Of a stretch of 6,937 bases of DNA, positions 1-6,443 are shown in pieces. This DNA comes from an uncultured bacterium (GTDB lineage Bacteria; Bacillota; Clostridia; Christensenellales; Pumilibacteraceae): assembly GCA_949747725.1 (NCBI GenBank), contig CATKFJ010000178.1:1-6937 (forward strand), given 5' to 3'. Position 1 is the stretch's first letter; the number at the start of each line of letters is the position of its first letter. The translations under genes and the position numbers were made by a program. Under the pieces are notes generated by a model. The model worked only from the letters and a program-made list of their open reading frames with translations. It was not told the DNA's origin and ran no database searches.

Positions 1-323
1 AGTTCGACAGGCACGCCGTTTCCGAAAAAGGCGCGAGCGGACTTATGCAGCTTATGCCCGAAACGCTTAAAGAATGCGCGAATGCGCTCGGCATCGCCGA
101 ACCCGACAGGTTCGACGCGAAAACGTCGCTACGGTGTGGTTGTTATTATCTGTCGCTCATGCTCGACAAGTTCGACGGCAATGAAAAAGCCGCGCTTATG
201 GCTTACAATGCCGGCGAAGCCAATGCGCGGCGGTTCCTGCTCGGAGAAACGGTTTTCCCGGAAACGCAAAAGTATATACAAGATATAATGTTTGCCAAAA
301 AGGTATACGGCATAGTAAGCTGA
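1..323 (+). CDS. Lytic transglycosylase, SLT (GH23-type) domain, 3' end of gene
   Basis: This is the C-terminal 106 residues of a soluble lytic murein transglycosylase. The reading frame is open from position 3 and runs off the left edge, so the ATG at 45 is an internal Met and not the start. Family hallmarks visible are a GASGLMQLMPET block (about positions 33-68), the later AYNAGEAN block (about 201-224), and the closing ETQKYIQDIMFAKKVY segment, which resembles the usual end of the Slt70-like catalytic domain. The catalytic Glu of the E-S-x-F motif would lie three codons before the Phe at 3-5, just outside the window, so activity cannot be judged here. The family cleaves the MurNAc-GlcNAc bond of peptidoglycan to give 1,6-anhydro ends, outside the cytoplasmic membrane. 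The gene ends with TGA and converges on the AraC-type gene 20 bases away. There is no sign of a functional link with the glycosidase. Family assignment is firm; the exact subfamily is not determined. Confidence 0.9.
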   Translation, partial: FDRHAVSEKGASGLMQLMPETLKECANALGIAEPDRFDAKTSLRCGCYYLSLMLDKFDGNEKAALMAYNAGEANARRFLLGETVFPETQKYIQDIMFAKKVYGIVS

Positions 324-339
324 ACGCTTTTGCAAGCGT
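324..339. terminator. Small inverted repeat between convergent genes, possible weak bidirectional terminator
   Basis: ACGCTT (324-329) and AAGCGT (334-339) form a 6-bp stem with a TTGC loop. It fills almost all of the 20-base gap between the stop codon of the transglycosylase (+) and that of the AraC-type gene (-). Position and symmetry suit a shared terminator, but neither strand has a proper T-run after the stem. Either it works weakly or with Rho, or it is chance. Confidence 0.3.
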
Positions 340-343
340 CGAT

Positions 344-1186
344 TTATGTTCGGTCATCGTTCAGGTACGACATCCAATCGGGAATAACGCTCTTTCTGAA
401 TTCGGTCGGCGACATTCCCGTTTTCTTGCGAAACAGCCGCATAAAATAATAGTAGTCGTAATTGAGCTGTCCTGCTATCTCTTTTATTCCCATATTCGTT
501 TCCGTAAGTCTTTCCATCGCTCGGTTTATCTTTTTATCGGTCAGGTATTCGAGCGGTGTTTTGCCAGTGTTCTTTTTGAACATTCGGATCAAATACCGTT
601 CGTTATACCCGAAAAATTCAGCCATGCCTTTAACGTCGTTAAAATCTTTATAGTACGGGTTATTGTGAAAGTAGTCGATTATCGGTTGAAAACGTTTATC
701 CTTGCTCTGCGGCGCGCCCTTGCCCGAAACCGATTCGCTCAAGTCCAAAAGCAACGCCAAACACAGCGTGTCCGTAACGGCTTTTTTGGCGTCGTTCATG
801 GCGCACTGCTGTATAAGCACAGTAAGAACTTTGAGCGAATCAGCGTCGCGCAACTTGCCGTATTTGGGGATACATATATAGTCGCCGTCGGGCGGAGCGT
901 CAGCAAAACATGCGTCGCCGTCGGGATATACGAAATGCAACCAATGGAACACTCCGTTCATCGGCTTGTTTCCGCCGTATTCGACGTTGCGCTCGGTCAA
1001 AAGATAATCGCCGACGCGCAGAACATACTCGTCGTCGCCCTGCCTGATATACGCGACGCCTTCCGTCATAATAAACAGCTCGCACTCGTCGAGCGTGCGC
1101 ACTATGTGCGAGTCGTTGTTTACCACTCCGAGTCCGCTCGTCATATGAACGATCGCCGCGTTTTTCTTAAAATAAAAACTCCTCAT
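344..1186 (-). CDS. AraC-family transcriptional regulator with N-terminal cupin-like sensing domain
   Basis: The product is 280 residues from the ATG at 1186, or 292 from a TTG at 1222 in the same frame. The N-terminal part (about residues 5-100) has the look of an AraC-type cupin ligand-binding domain: short beta strands, including a YVLRVGDYLL segment. The C-terminal 100 residues carry two helix-turn-helix units. The first is around FNDVKGMAEFFGYNERYLIRMF, the second around IKEIAGQLNYDYYYFMRLF, followed by the family signature KKTGMSPTEFRK. Such proteins usually bind a sugar and activate sugar-use genes. The gene lies directly downstream of the GH127-type enzyme on the same strand, so that enzyme is the likely target and the two may be cotranscribed. 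I prefer the ATG at 1186 because the homologous core begins there, an AAGGA lies just upstream (spacer only 3 bases), and the 12 extra residues from the TTG would be encoded largely by a perfect inverted repeat. An ATG at 1213 is a third option without a ribosome binding site. Function is firm; ligand and start are inferred. Confidence 0.93.
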   Translation of the reverse strand: MRSFYFKKNAAIVHMTSGLGVVNNDSHIVRTLDECELFIMTEGVAYIRQGDDEYVLRVGDYLLTERNVEYGGNKPMNGVFHWLHFVYPDGDACFADAPPDGDYICIPKYGKLRDADSLKVLTVLIQQCAMNDAKKAVTDTLCLALLLDLSESVSGKGAPQSKDKRFQPIIDYFHNNPYYKDFNDVKGMAEFFGYNERYLIRMFKKNTGKTPLEYLTDKKINRAMERLTETNMGIKEIAGQLNYDYYYFMRLFRKKTGMSPTEFRKSVIPDWMSYLNDDRT

Positions 1187-1199
1187 GATTCCTTGCAAC

Positions 1200-1245
1200 G
1201 CGGCTAAGGACATTCGCCGCAACAGACGAATGTCCCGTAAACCGC
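1200..1245 (-). promoter_or_regulatory. Intercistronic hairpin between glycosidase and regulator genes
   Basis: GGACATTCG (1208-1216) and CGAATGTCC (1227-1235) are perfect 9-base complements around a 10-base loop. GCGG (1200-1203) and CCGC (1242-1245) can extend the stem beyond an internal loop. In the minus-strand transcript it begins within ten bases of the glycosidase stop codon and ends about 6 bases before the AAGGA of the regulator. There is no T-run on either side, so it is not a standard intrinsic terminator. It could be an mRNA-processing or 3'-end-protecting hairpin that sets different levels of the two products, a translational control element, or a DNA dyad bound by a regulator. 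The structure is seen directly; its role is inferred. Confidence 0.55.
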
Positions 1246-1251
1246 TATTTA

Positions 1252-4200
1252 TTATTTGTCGTTTTCGGCTTGATTATTCTTGCTCTTTTTGCGCCGCAAT
1301 ATAAGCGTCGTGCCGAGCGCGATCACCGCCGCGAGCATTACCGAGCTTACCGCTATCGCCGCTATAGCCAATCCGTTTCCGCCGCCTTCCCTTTCGTCCG
1401 CACTGCCGACGTTATTGTCAGTTCGATCGCCGTCCGTCGTTTGCACGGGCACAAGCTTTGTTTGAGCATTAAGGATATCTATTATAGCCGCGTCGATCTG
1501 TGCGGACGTAGCGTCGTCGCCGAGCGCCTTTGCCCTTTCCACCGCCGCAACAAGTACGGCGTAACTTTCTTCGGTATAGCCGACTTTATCTATCAATGCC
1601 GCGGCGTCCGTCACCGCGTCGAGCGCGGCTTTATCCGAATTTTTTACAGTCAACGACATTACCGCTTTTGCAAGATCGTTCAACAGCGCATCCATAACGG
1701 CTTGCGACACGTCGGAAAGGTCTGTCGTTTCTATCGCCGACAACACCGCAGTCACCGCCTCGAACGAACTTTCCGTATAATTGCGCCTGTCGAGCTTGAG
1801 CGCCGCCGCATACGCGATATCTACCGCAGTCCTGTCGCCTATCGTTTCCAATGCCGCCAAAGCGTTGCGAAGTTCCGAATTTGCCTCGTTCACCTTTTCT
1901 TGCGTGGCGACGTCGTTACTCAACAACGACTTAGCCGTCGATAACGCGCCTTCGAGTCGCGCCGCGCCCGAGGAAACATACGCCGAACAGTCGATACCTT
2001 CCGCGACCGATACGGCGCTTTTAAGCACGTCTTTGCCGACGGGAAGATCCGCCGATATTATGCGCAGGCTGTCGAACTTCATTCGGCTAACCTGAGAGCG
2101 GATACCCACGTCGCCTTTTTCATACGTTATAAGTTCGGGGTCGATATCGAATTTGACCGACGCGTTGCGACTGCCGTTTACGAATACCGATACCGCGCCG
2201 TCTTTTACAAGAATATGCAACTCTATAATGCCGTCGTCGGGCATAGTCAGCGTAACGCTTGTTACCGTTCCCAAAAACGCGCCGTCGAACTTAAACACGC
2301 TCAGACTGTACATGGGAGATTTGGCGGCGCGTTCTATCTGAACGTTGTATGCCGTTATCATATCCTGATTTTTGCCTGCGCCGCTCGCCATTAAATACAC
2401 TCCGCCGTTCATTGCGGCGTCGGCAGTATACGGCGCGAGCTTAACGTCTATGACAAAAGATCCGTCCAACGCCACGCCTGCCATAAGCTTATTTTCGCCC
2501 TGCGACGGAGATACGAGCCAGCCGTCTTCCACGGCGAACATTCTGCCGCCGCCCGTAGACCCGAACTCTGCGAACATATCCAAGTTATTCGCGCCGTCAA
2601 ACTCACTGCCCGTTTCGTTGCCCTTAACGGTGTAATCGCCGTCGACGTCCTCATCCGCGGCGTAGTAGTCGAAATACATTCCGTAACGCGAATGGAACAC
2701 GCGATTGAACGGTCGGAAAATAAGATCGCCCTGATTGAGCGTTTTGACCGTTACCTCGATCTCGCCGTCGATAATTCGGGCAACCGCACAATCGCCTATT
2801 TCGCCGCCGAGCTGTATTTTGTTTACTATATTGCCGGTGTACGGAGCGCCGAACGACATCTGATTCCCCTGAATATCGTGCACGTCGTCGTTGCCGAGAT
2901 CGGCAACAAGCACTATAGGTCCGTATTCGAGTGCGTACGATCTGTCGTGACCGTCGAGATTATCGAGTCGGAACGCGAACGGCACGGAGTATTCCACTGT
3001 ATCGCCGTCATGCCATTCGCGATTTATCTCTGCATATCCCGAGTTTGCCGTCGCGGTAAACTCTACGCCGTTTATCTTAACGGTATAGCCGTTATCCGCC
3101 CAATCGGGAATGCGCAGAGCAAGAGTAAACGTACCGTTACCGTTTACCGTAAGCGCTGTTTTTTGGTTCGTGTAGAAGTCGCCCGTCTGCTTTATCGAGA
3201 TATTATCGCTCATTTCGTACTCGGACGGATAGAACATATTTACACGCACAACTGTCTTTTCTTTATTCGTATAATACATATCTTGAGGAAGCTGCGCGAA
3301 ATTTTCCATTCCGCTGCAAGCACAACACCAAAAACTGTTGTCCGCCGTGTGATATATTTTATAATAGCCGAACGCCGTATTTGTGAGATACGTTTTGCCG
3401 CCGCTATCGGGATCCATAGACGCGAGAATATGGTTCGTGTAAACGTTTTCGTAGTAGTCGGCGTACTTCTTATCGCCCGTCCAACGGAACAAATAATCGG
3501 CAAGCTTGAGCATATTATAACTGCAACATGTTTCCGCCGAATCGAGAGCTTCGTTCACTACTCCGCTCTCGCGCCAATGTTCGCCTATGCTCGTTCCGCC
3601 GAAAGCGTACAGCCGCGTCATTATCATTTCGTAGGCGTTTACGCACACCGTTTTATAATACTCGTCGCCCGTTATTTCATACGCCGCGGCACAGCCGAGA
3701 AATTTGGGGATAGTGGTGTTGGCGTGAAGTCCGCCGAGTACGTCTATGTTGTTATAGACATTATCCAACAGCCCTTTTTCTTCGAAATACTTAGCCGCAT
3801 TAAAATGATCGGCATTGCCCGTGGCTATGTAAGTTTGGTAAAGCACTTCCGCCATTCCGCCGTACTCGACGCGCAGAACTTTCGCGCGCTCCGTTTCGGT
3901 AAGACCGCTCATCTTTTTATACGCCCAGTCCGCGGCGTCGTTGAGCATTTCAAACGCGACCGCACGAATTTTACCGTCTGCCGAATAGTTATACGCGTCA
4001 AGCACGGCTTCTATCTGTTTGTGATAGAAATACCACGGCACCCAAACGTTGCTGACAGTGCCGTCGTCGTCGGTCACGCGGTTGTCGCCCGTAACAAGCG
4101 CGTCGTACTGTTTGGACGATATCGCGCCGAGATACCCCGCCTCTTCGGGGTGCTTAAGAGCAAAAGCGTCTTGACATTTTTTGAGCTCGGTCACCATATA

Positions 4201-6270
4201 TGTAAGCCTGTCGAGCGCGGTTTCGCCGTTATAAGTATAATCGGGCATGGTTTGCGAAGCTTTGGCAAGCGCAGTGACGTAATGCGCCTCGAACTGTCCG
4301 GCGCCGCCCGATGTCGGCGAGATCCAAGCCCCGTAGCTCGCTTTACCCATTGTATCGAGTCCGGCGATCCTGCGGTAATTGTACAACAGTCTGTCCTTGT
4401 CGAGCGACATCATGTAATCGAGGTTGACTTCCATAAGTCTGTTATAGTACGACGATTTGTCAAGCGTTGCGGCGCCCAAATCGCTCATGCGGAATAAAGA
4501 CGCGTCGGGCAGATCGTTAGCTTTGACAGTTACTTTATATGCTCTATTCACTGTGACTTCTCCTCTCGTAAATGTTACGGTAATATTTACCTCCACGTTT
4601 TCCAATCCGCGCAAAACCGTGCCGTCGGCGGCGATAATATCCGATCTGTCCGAAGTCCAAGAAAGTTTAACGCCCTCACCTGCGTACGACGGTATCTCGA
4701 GCTTGGATCCTCCGTCGTAATCGATGCTGAATTTTTCGCTTTCGCTTTGTACGGCTTTAGAGTCGTCGGGCTCGGTTATTATTCCGCGATCGATCATGAC
4801 TTCTTTTTCGGTAAGCGCGGTCTGATAGATCTTAAAATTATCGAGCTTGCCCGTAAGCGGCGTATCTCCGTAAAATCCCGTTGTGCCGAGCGAAAGCCGA
4901 ATAGCGCCTGCGAAGTCCCAATATATCTTGTTAAAGTAATTAAACGAATCGGAATAAGCTACAGGCATGCCGTCTATGAACGCCGCAGCGGTACTGCCGT
5001 CGAGCGTGACGCAAACATTGAACCATTTATCGTACGGTATATCGAACATCAATAATTGATTTCTTTCGCCTTCTTTATCGGTAAAGCAAAGACAAGCTTT
5101 GTTTCCGCCTCGCTTGACGTCGAGCGAAAGATACTGCGGTCCGAACTCCGCAAACTCGAAAATACGCGAATAATTGCCCGTTTTACTGTCCACGTACGCA
5201 TCGAGCGACACCGAAATTTCTCTATGCCCCATTATCGAGTTTACGGGCAGTTTGGCGGAAGTGCGGTCGCTGCCCGTTCCCGAACCGTCGAGAATAAGCG
5301 CGTTGCCGTGATCGGTAGTTTGTCCTATTTCGGCGTTGCCTACAAGCTCGGCGCCGTAGCCGCGCACCGCGTCGCCGCCGCCGTTTTCGAAATCGTATGA
5401 TGCCGTGAGAAGGTCGGCATACGTTATATCGAATTCGTTAATTATATCGCCGCCCGACAGCGCCGAATCGTATATTCTGAAGTCGGAAATACTGCCCGTC
5501 CAATCTGCGTCGTTCCACATATCGGTTGCGCCGAGCACAAACTTACCGTTTTCTCCGTAAAACTGCGACGCGGTAAAGTTGCCGTCTTTCGACACGACGA
5601 GTTTACCGTTCTGATAGATATAAAACCCGTCGGGCGTAAATTCGTACGCATAATGCGTCCATGCGTCGTAAACGGGCAAAATAACGTCCACGGGCGTATT
5701 GAACCCGTCGCCGTACGAACTGTCCGCGCCTTGGAATATAAAATTATCCGCACCGTTGACGCCGTTTTTCTGTTCGCCGTTTACTTTCATATTAACGTGC
5801 AGTCCGTTGTAATAATTGGGTGCGTACGGCATTGCGCTCATCCAACTGCCGTTATTGCCGCGCCCGTCGTGTATCTCGAAAAGGCGCGACCATGCCGGCA
5901 TGCCAGACGAACTTTTAAACCAGCCGGCTATCGTTACCGATTCGCAGTTCATAGTGTCTATAGGCACTTGAACATAGTTTTGCTTGTTGCCAGAAGAATG
6001 TAGATTAAGCTCGGGCATGCCCTTCCACGCGTTGTCGTTTACGGTGATACCGCCGTTATCGATAACGACGGATCCGCCGATCATACTGTCCGCCGCGGTG
6101 TTCTTACCCAAGTCGGTTTTGTCTTCGAACGTCAAACGGTACACTGCGGTAATCTGTTCCGCCGCCGCCCGTTCGGGCGAAGACGTTACCGCAACCGCAC
6201 CTGCAGTAAGCGCAAGCGCCGCCGCGACACCGATCGAAATAACGCGTTTATTGTTTTTAGCCGACATCAT
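1252..6270 (-). CDS. Secreted, membrane-anchored multi-domain beta-L-arabinofuranosidase (GH127/GH146 superfamily) with LamG modules
   Basis: This is a 1,672-residue surface enzyme. In order: signal peptide (1 to about 37, hydrophobic 10-29, likely cut after AAA); two LamG/concanavalin-like modules (about 40-283 and 288-495), each closing with a DFRIYDSAL/NFKIYQTAL-type strand; a degenerate bacterial Ig-like domain (about 511-584, with LSWTSDRSDII); the (alpha/alpha) barrel catalytic domain (about 590-1000); its beta-sandwich domains (about 1004-1205); a further concanavalin-like, CBM66-like module (about 1215-1405); three FIVAR-like helical repeats (about 1409-1475, 1480-1542, 1546-1606); and a transmembrane helix (1633-1658) followed by RRKKSK. 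There is no LPXTG motif. Catalytic signatures include GLHANTTIPK (847-856), Glu897 (IGEHW), the Glu913-Thr-Cys915 zinc pair and Cys982-Cys983 (FWCC). The Glu897-Glu913 spacing of 16 equals the Glu322-Glu338 spacing in the characterised GH127 enzyme HypBA1. The family uses a zinc-bound Cys nucleophile to release beta-L-arabinofuranose from extensin-type glycoproteins or pectic side chains. The substrate here is inferred only; related GH127 members act on rhamnogalacturonan-II sugars. The GGAGG lies 4 bases from the ATG at 6270 and 7 from the ATG at 6267, so the second Met is an equally good start. Confidence 0.93.
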   Translation of the reverse strand: MMSAKNNKRVISIGVAAALALTAGAVAVTSSPERAAAEQITAVYRLTFEDKTDLGKNTAADSMIGGSVVIDNGGITVNDNAWKGMPELNLHSSGNKQNYVQVPIDTMNCESVTIAGWFKSSSGMPAWSRLFEIHDGRGNNGSWMSAMPYAPNYYNGLHVNMKVNGEQKNGVNGADNFIFQGADSSYGDGFNTPVDVILPVYDAWTHYAYEFTPDGFYIYQNGKLVVSKDGNFTASQFYGENGKFVLGATDMWNDADWTGSISDFRIYDSALSGGDIINEFDITYADLLTASYDFENGGGDAVRGYGAELVGNAEIGQTTDHGNALILDGSGTGSDRTSAKLPVNSIMGHREISVSLDAYVDSKTGNYSRIFEFAEFGPQYLSLDVKRGGNKACLCFTDKEGERNQLLMFDIPYDKWFNVCVTLDGSTAAAFIDGMPVAYSDSFNYFNKIYWDFAGAIRLSLGTTGFYGDTPLTGKLDNFKIYQTALTEKEVMIDRGIITEPDDSKAVQSESEKFSIDYDGGSKLEIPSYAGEGVKLSWTSDRSDIIAADGTVLRGLENVEVNITVTFTRGEVTVNRAYKVTVKANDLPDASLFRMSDLGAATLDKSSYYNRLMEVNLDYMMSLDKDRLLYNYRRIAGLDTMGKASYGAWISPTSGGAGQFEAHYVTALAKASQTMPDYTYNGETALDRLTYMVTELKKCQDAFALKHPEEAGYLGAISSKQYDALVTGDNRVTDDDGTVSNVWVPWYFYHKQIEAVLDAYNYSADGKIRAVAFEMLNDAADWAYKKMSGLTETERAKVLRVEYGGMAEVLYQTYIATGNADHFNAAKYFEEKGLLDNVYNNIDVLGGLHANTTIPKFLGCAAAYEITGDEYYKTVCVNAYEMIMTRLYAFGGTSIGEHWRESGVVNEALDSAETCCSYNMLKLADYLFRWTGDKKYADYYENVYTNHILASMDPDSGGKTYLTNTAFGYYKIYHTADNSFWCCACSGMENFAQLPQDMYYTNKEKTVVRVNMFYPSEYEMSDNISIKQTGDFYTNQKTALTVNGNGTFTLALRIPDWADNGYTVKINGVEFTATANSGYAEINREWHDGDTVEYSVPFAFRLDNLDGHDRSYALEYGPIVLVADLGNDDVHDIQGNQMSFGAPYTGNIVNKIQLGGEIGDCAVARIIDGEIEVTVKTLNQGDLIFRPFNRVFHSRYGMYFDYYAADEDVDGDYTVKGNETGSEFDGANNLDMFAEFGSTGGGRMFAVEDGWLVSPSQGENKLMAGVALDGSFVIDVKLAPYTADAAMNGGVYLMASGAGKNQDMITAYNVQIERAAKSPMYSLSVFKFDGAFLGTVTSVTLTMPDDGIIELHILVKDGAVSVFVNGSRNASVKFDIDPELITYEKGDVGIRSQVSRMKFDSLRIISADLPVGKDVLKSAVSVAEGIDCSAYVSSGAARLEGALSTAKSLLSNDVATQEKVNEANSELRNALAALETIGDRTAVDIAYAAALKLDRRNYTESSFEAVTAVLSAIETTDLSDVSQAVMDALLNDLAKAVMSLTVKNSDKAALDAVTDAAALIDKVGYTEESYAVLVAAVERAKALGDDATSAQIDAAIIDILNAQTKLVPVQTTDGDRTDNNVGSADEREGGGNGLAIAAIAVSSVMLAAVIALGTTLILRRKKSKNNQAENDK

Positions 6271-6274
6271 TTTG

Positions 6275-6280
6275 CCTCCG
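6275..6280 (-). promoter_or_regulatory. Ribosome binding site of the glycosidase gene
   Basis: CGGAGG reads on the minus strand 4 bases before the first ATG (6270) and 7 bases before the second (6267). The longer spacing is closer to the usual optimum, so translation may really begin at 6267, which removes one Met and leaves the signal peptide unchanged. Confidence 0.85.
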
Positions 6281-6296
6281 TATCTGTTATAAATAT

Positions 6297-6302
6297 ATTA
6301 TA
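6297..6302 (-). promoter_or_regulatory. -10 element (TATAAT) of the glycosidase promoter
   Basis: A perfect TATAAT reads on the minus strand 26 bases before the ATG. It predicts a start of transcription near 6290 and a leader of about 20 bases that just holds the ribosome binding site. The -35 position (about 6319-6325) is only a T-run (TTTTTT at 17-base spacing) and there is no TGn extension, so the promoter is expected to be weak without an activator. Confidence 0.6.
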
Positions 6303-6322
6303 CTGCATAACGAGGCGACAAA

Positions 6323-6346
6323 AAAATAGTCTATTTTGCCTATTTG
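6323..6346 (-). promoter_or_regulatory. Candidate operator: tandem 9-base repeat overlapping a palindrome
   Basis: On the minus strand CAAATAGGC (6346-6338) is followed directly by AAAATAGAC (6337-6329), matching at 7 of 9 positions. The second copy also forms a palindrome with the next bases: plus-strand AAAATAG, T, CTATTTT at 6323-6337. With transcription starting near 6290, the tandem copies span about -39 to -56 and the palindrome reaches the -35 region. AraC-family activators typically bind there, one helix-turn-helix per helical turn. The repeat is visible; the regulator assignment is inference, and AT-rich sequence makes chance symmetry more likely. Confidence 0.4.
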
Positions 6347-6402
6347 ATGTCGTAAAATTCACTTTTTTATTAAACGGCAGAATACGCTTATTTTTGCTCG
6401 AC

Positions 6403-6430
6403 AAAACCCCTCTCCGTCGGAGAGGGGTTT
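6403..6430 (-). terminator. Intrinsic terminator of the topoisomerase subunit gene
   Basis: A perfect 12-bp stem, AAACCCCTCTCC (6404-6415) against GGAGAGGGGTTT (6419-6430), has a 3-base loop. On the minus strand it starts 13 bases after the TAG at 6444 and ends in TTTT (6406-6403). The U-tract is short but the stem is very stable. It isolates the glycosidase transcription unit from the housekeeping gene upstream. The sequence is symmetric enough to act on the plus strand as well, but no plus-strand gene precedes it. Confidence 0.88.
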
Positions 6431-6443
6431 AACACACAAAAGT

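Noticed and set aside
45..323. Complete small 92-residue gene beginning at ATG 45
   Set aside because: The frame stays open upstream to the window edge, and the residues before the Met (FDRHAVSEKGASGL) belong to the conserved transglycosylase motif, so it is the tail of a longer gene.
665..1207. Plus-strand open frame of 180 codons
   Set aside because: It is codon-aligned antisense to the AraC-type gene, which has clear helix-turn-helix and signature motifs. No ribosome binding site or protein family is recognisable on the plus strand.
1208..1235. Inverted repeat read as an intrinsic terminator after the glycosidase gene
   Set aside because: No T-run follows the stem on the minus strand (TTAGCCGCG follows). 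I list it as a regulatory hairpin instead.
2692..4497. Long plus-strand open reading frame of 601 codons
   Set aside because: It is codon-aligned antisense to the catalytic part of the glycosidase, whose family motifs and catalytic residues are unmistakable. The antisense product has no signal, motif or convincing start context.
6352..6368. AT-rich partial palindrome around AAAATTCACTTTTTT
   Set aside because: The symmetry is short and imperfect in A/T-rich sequence, and it lies beyond the expected activator position, so chance is the simpler explanation.
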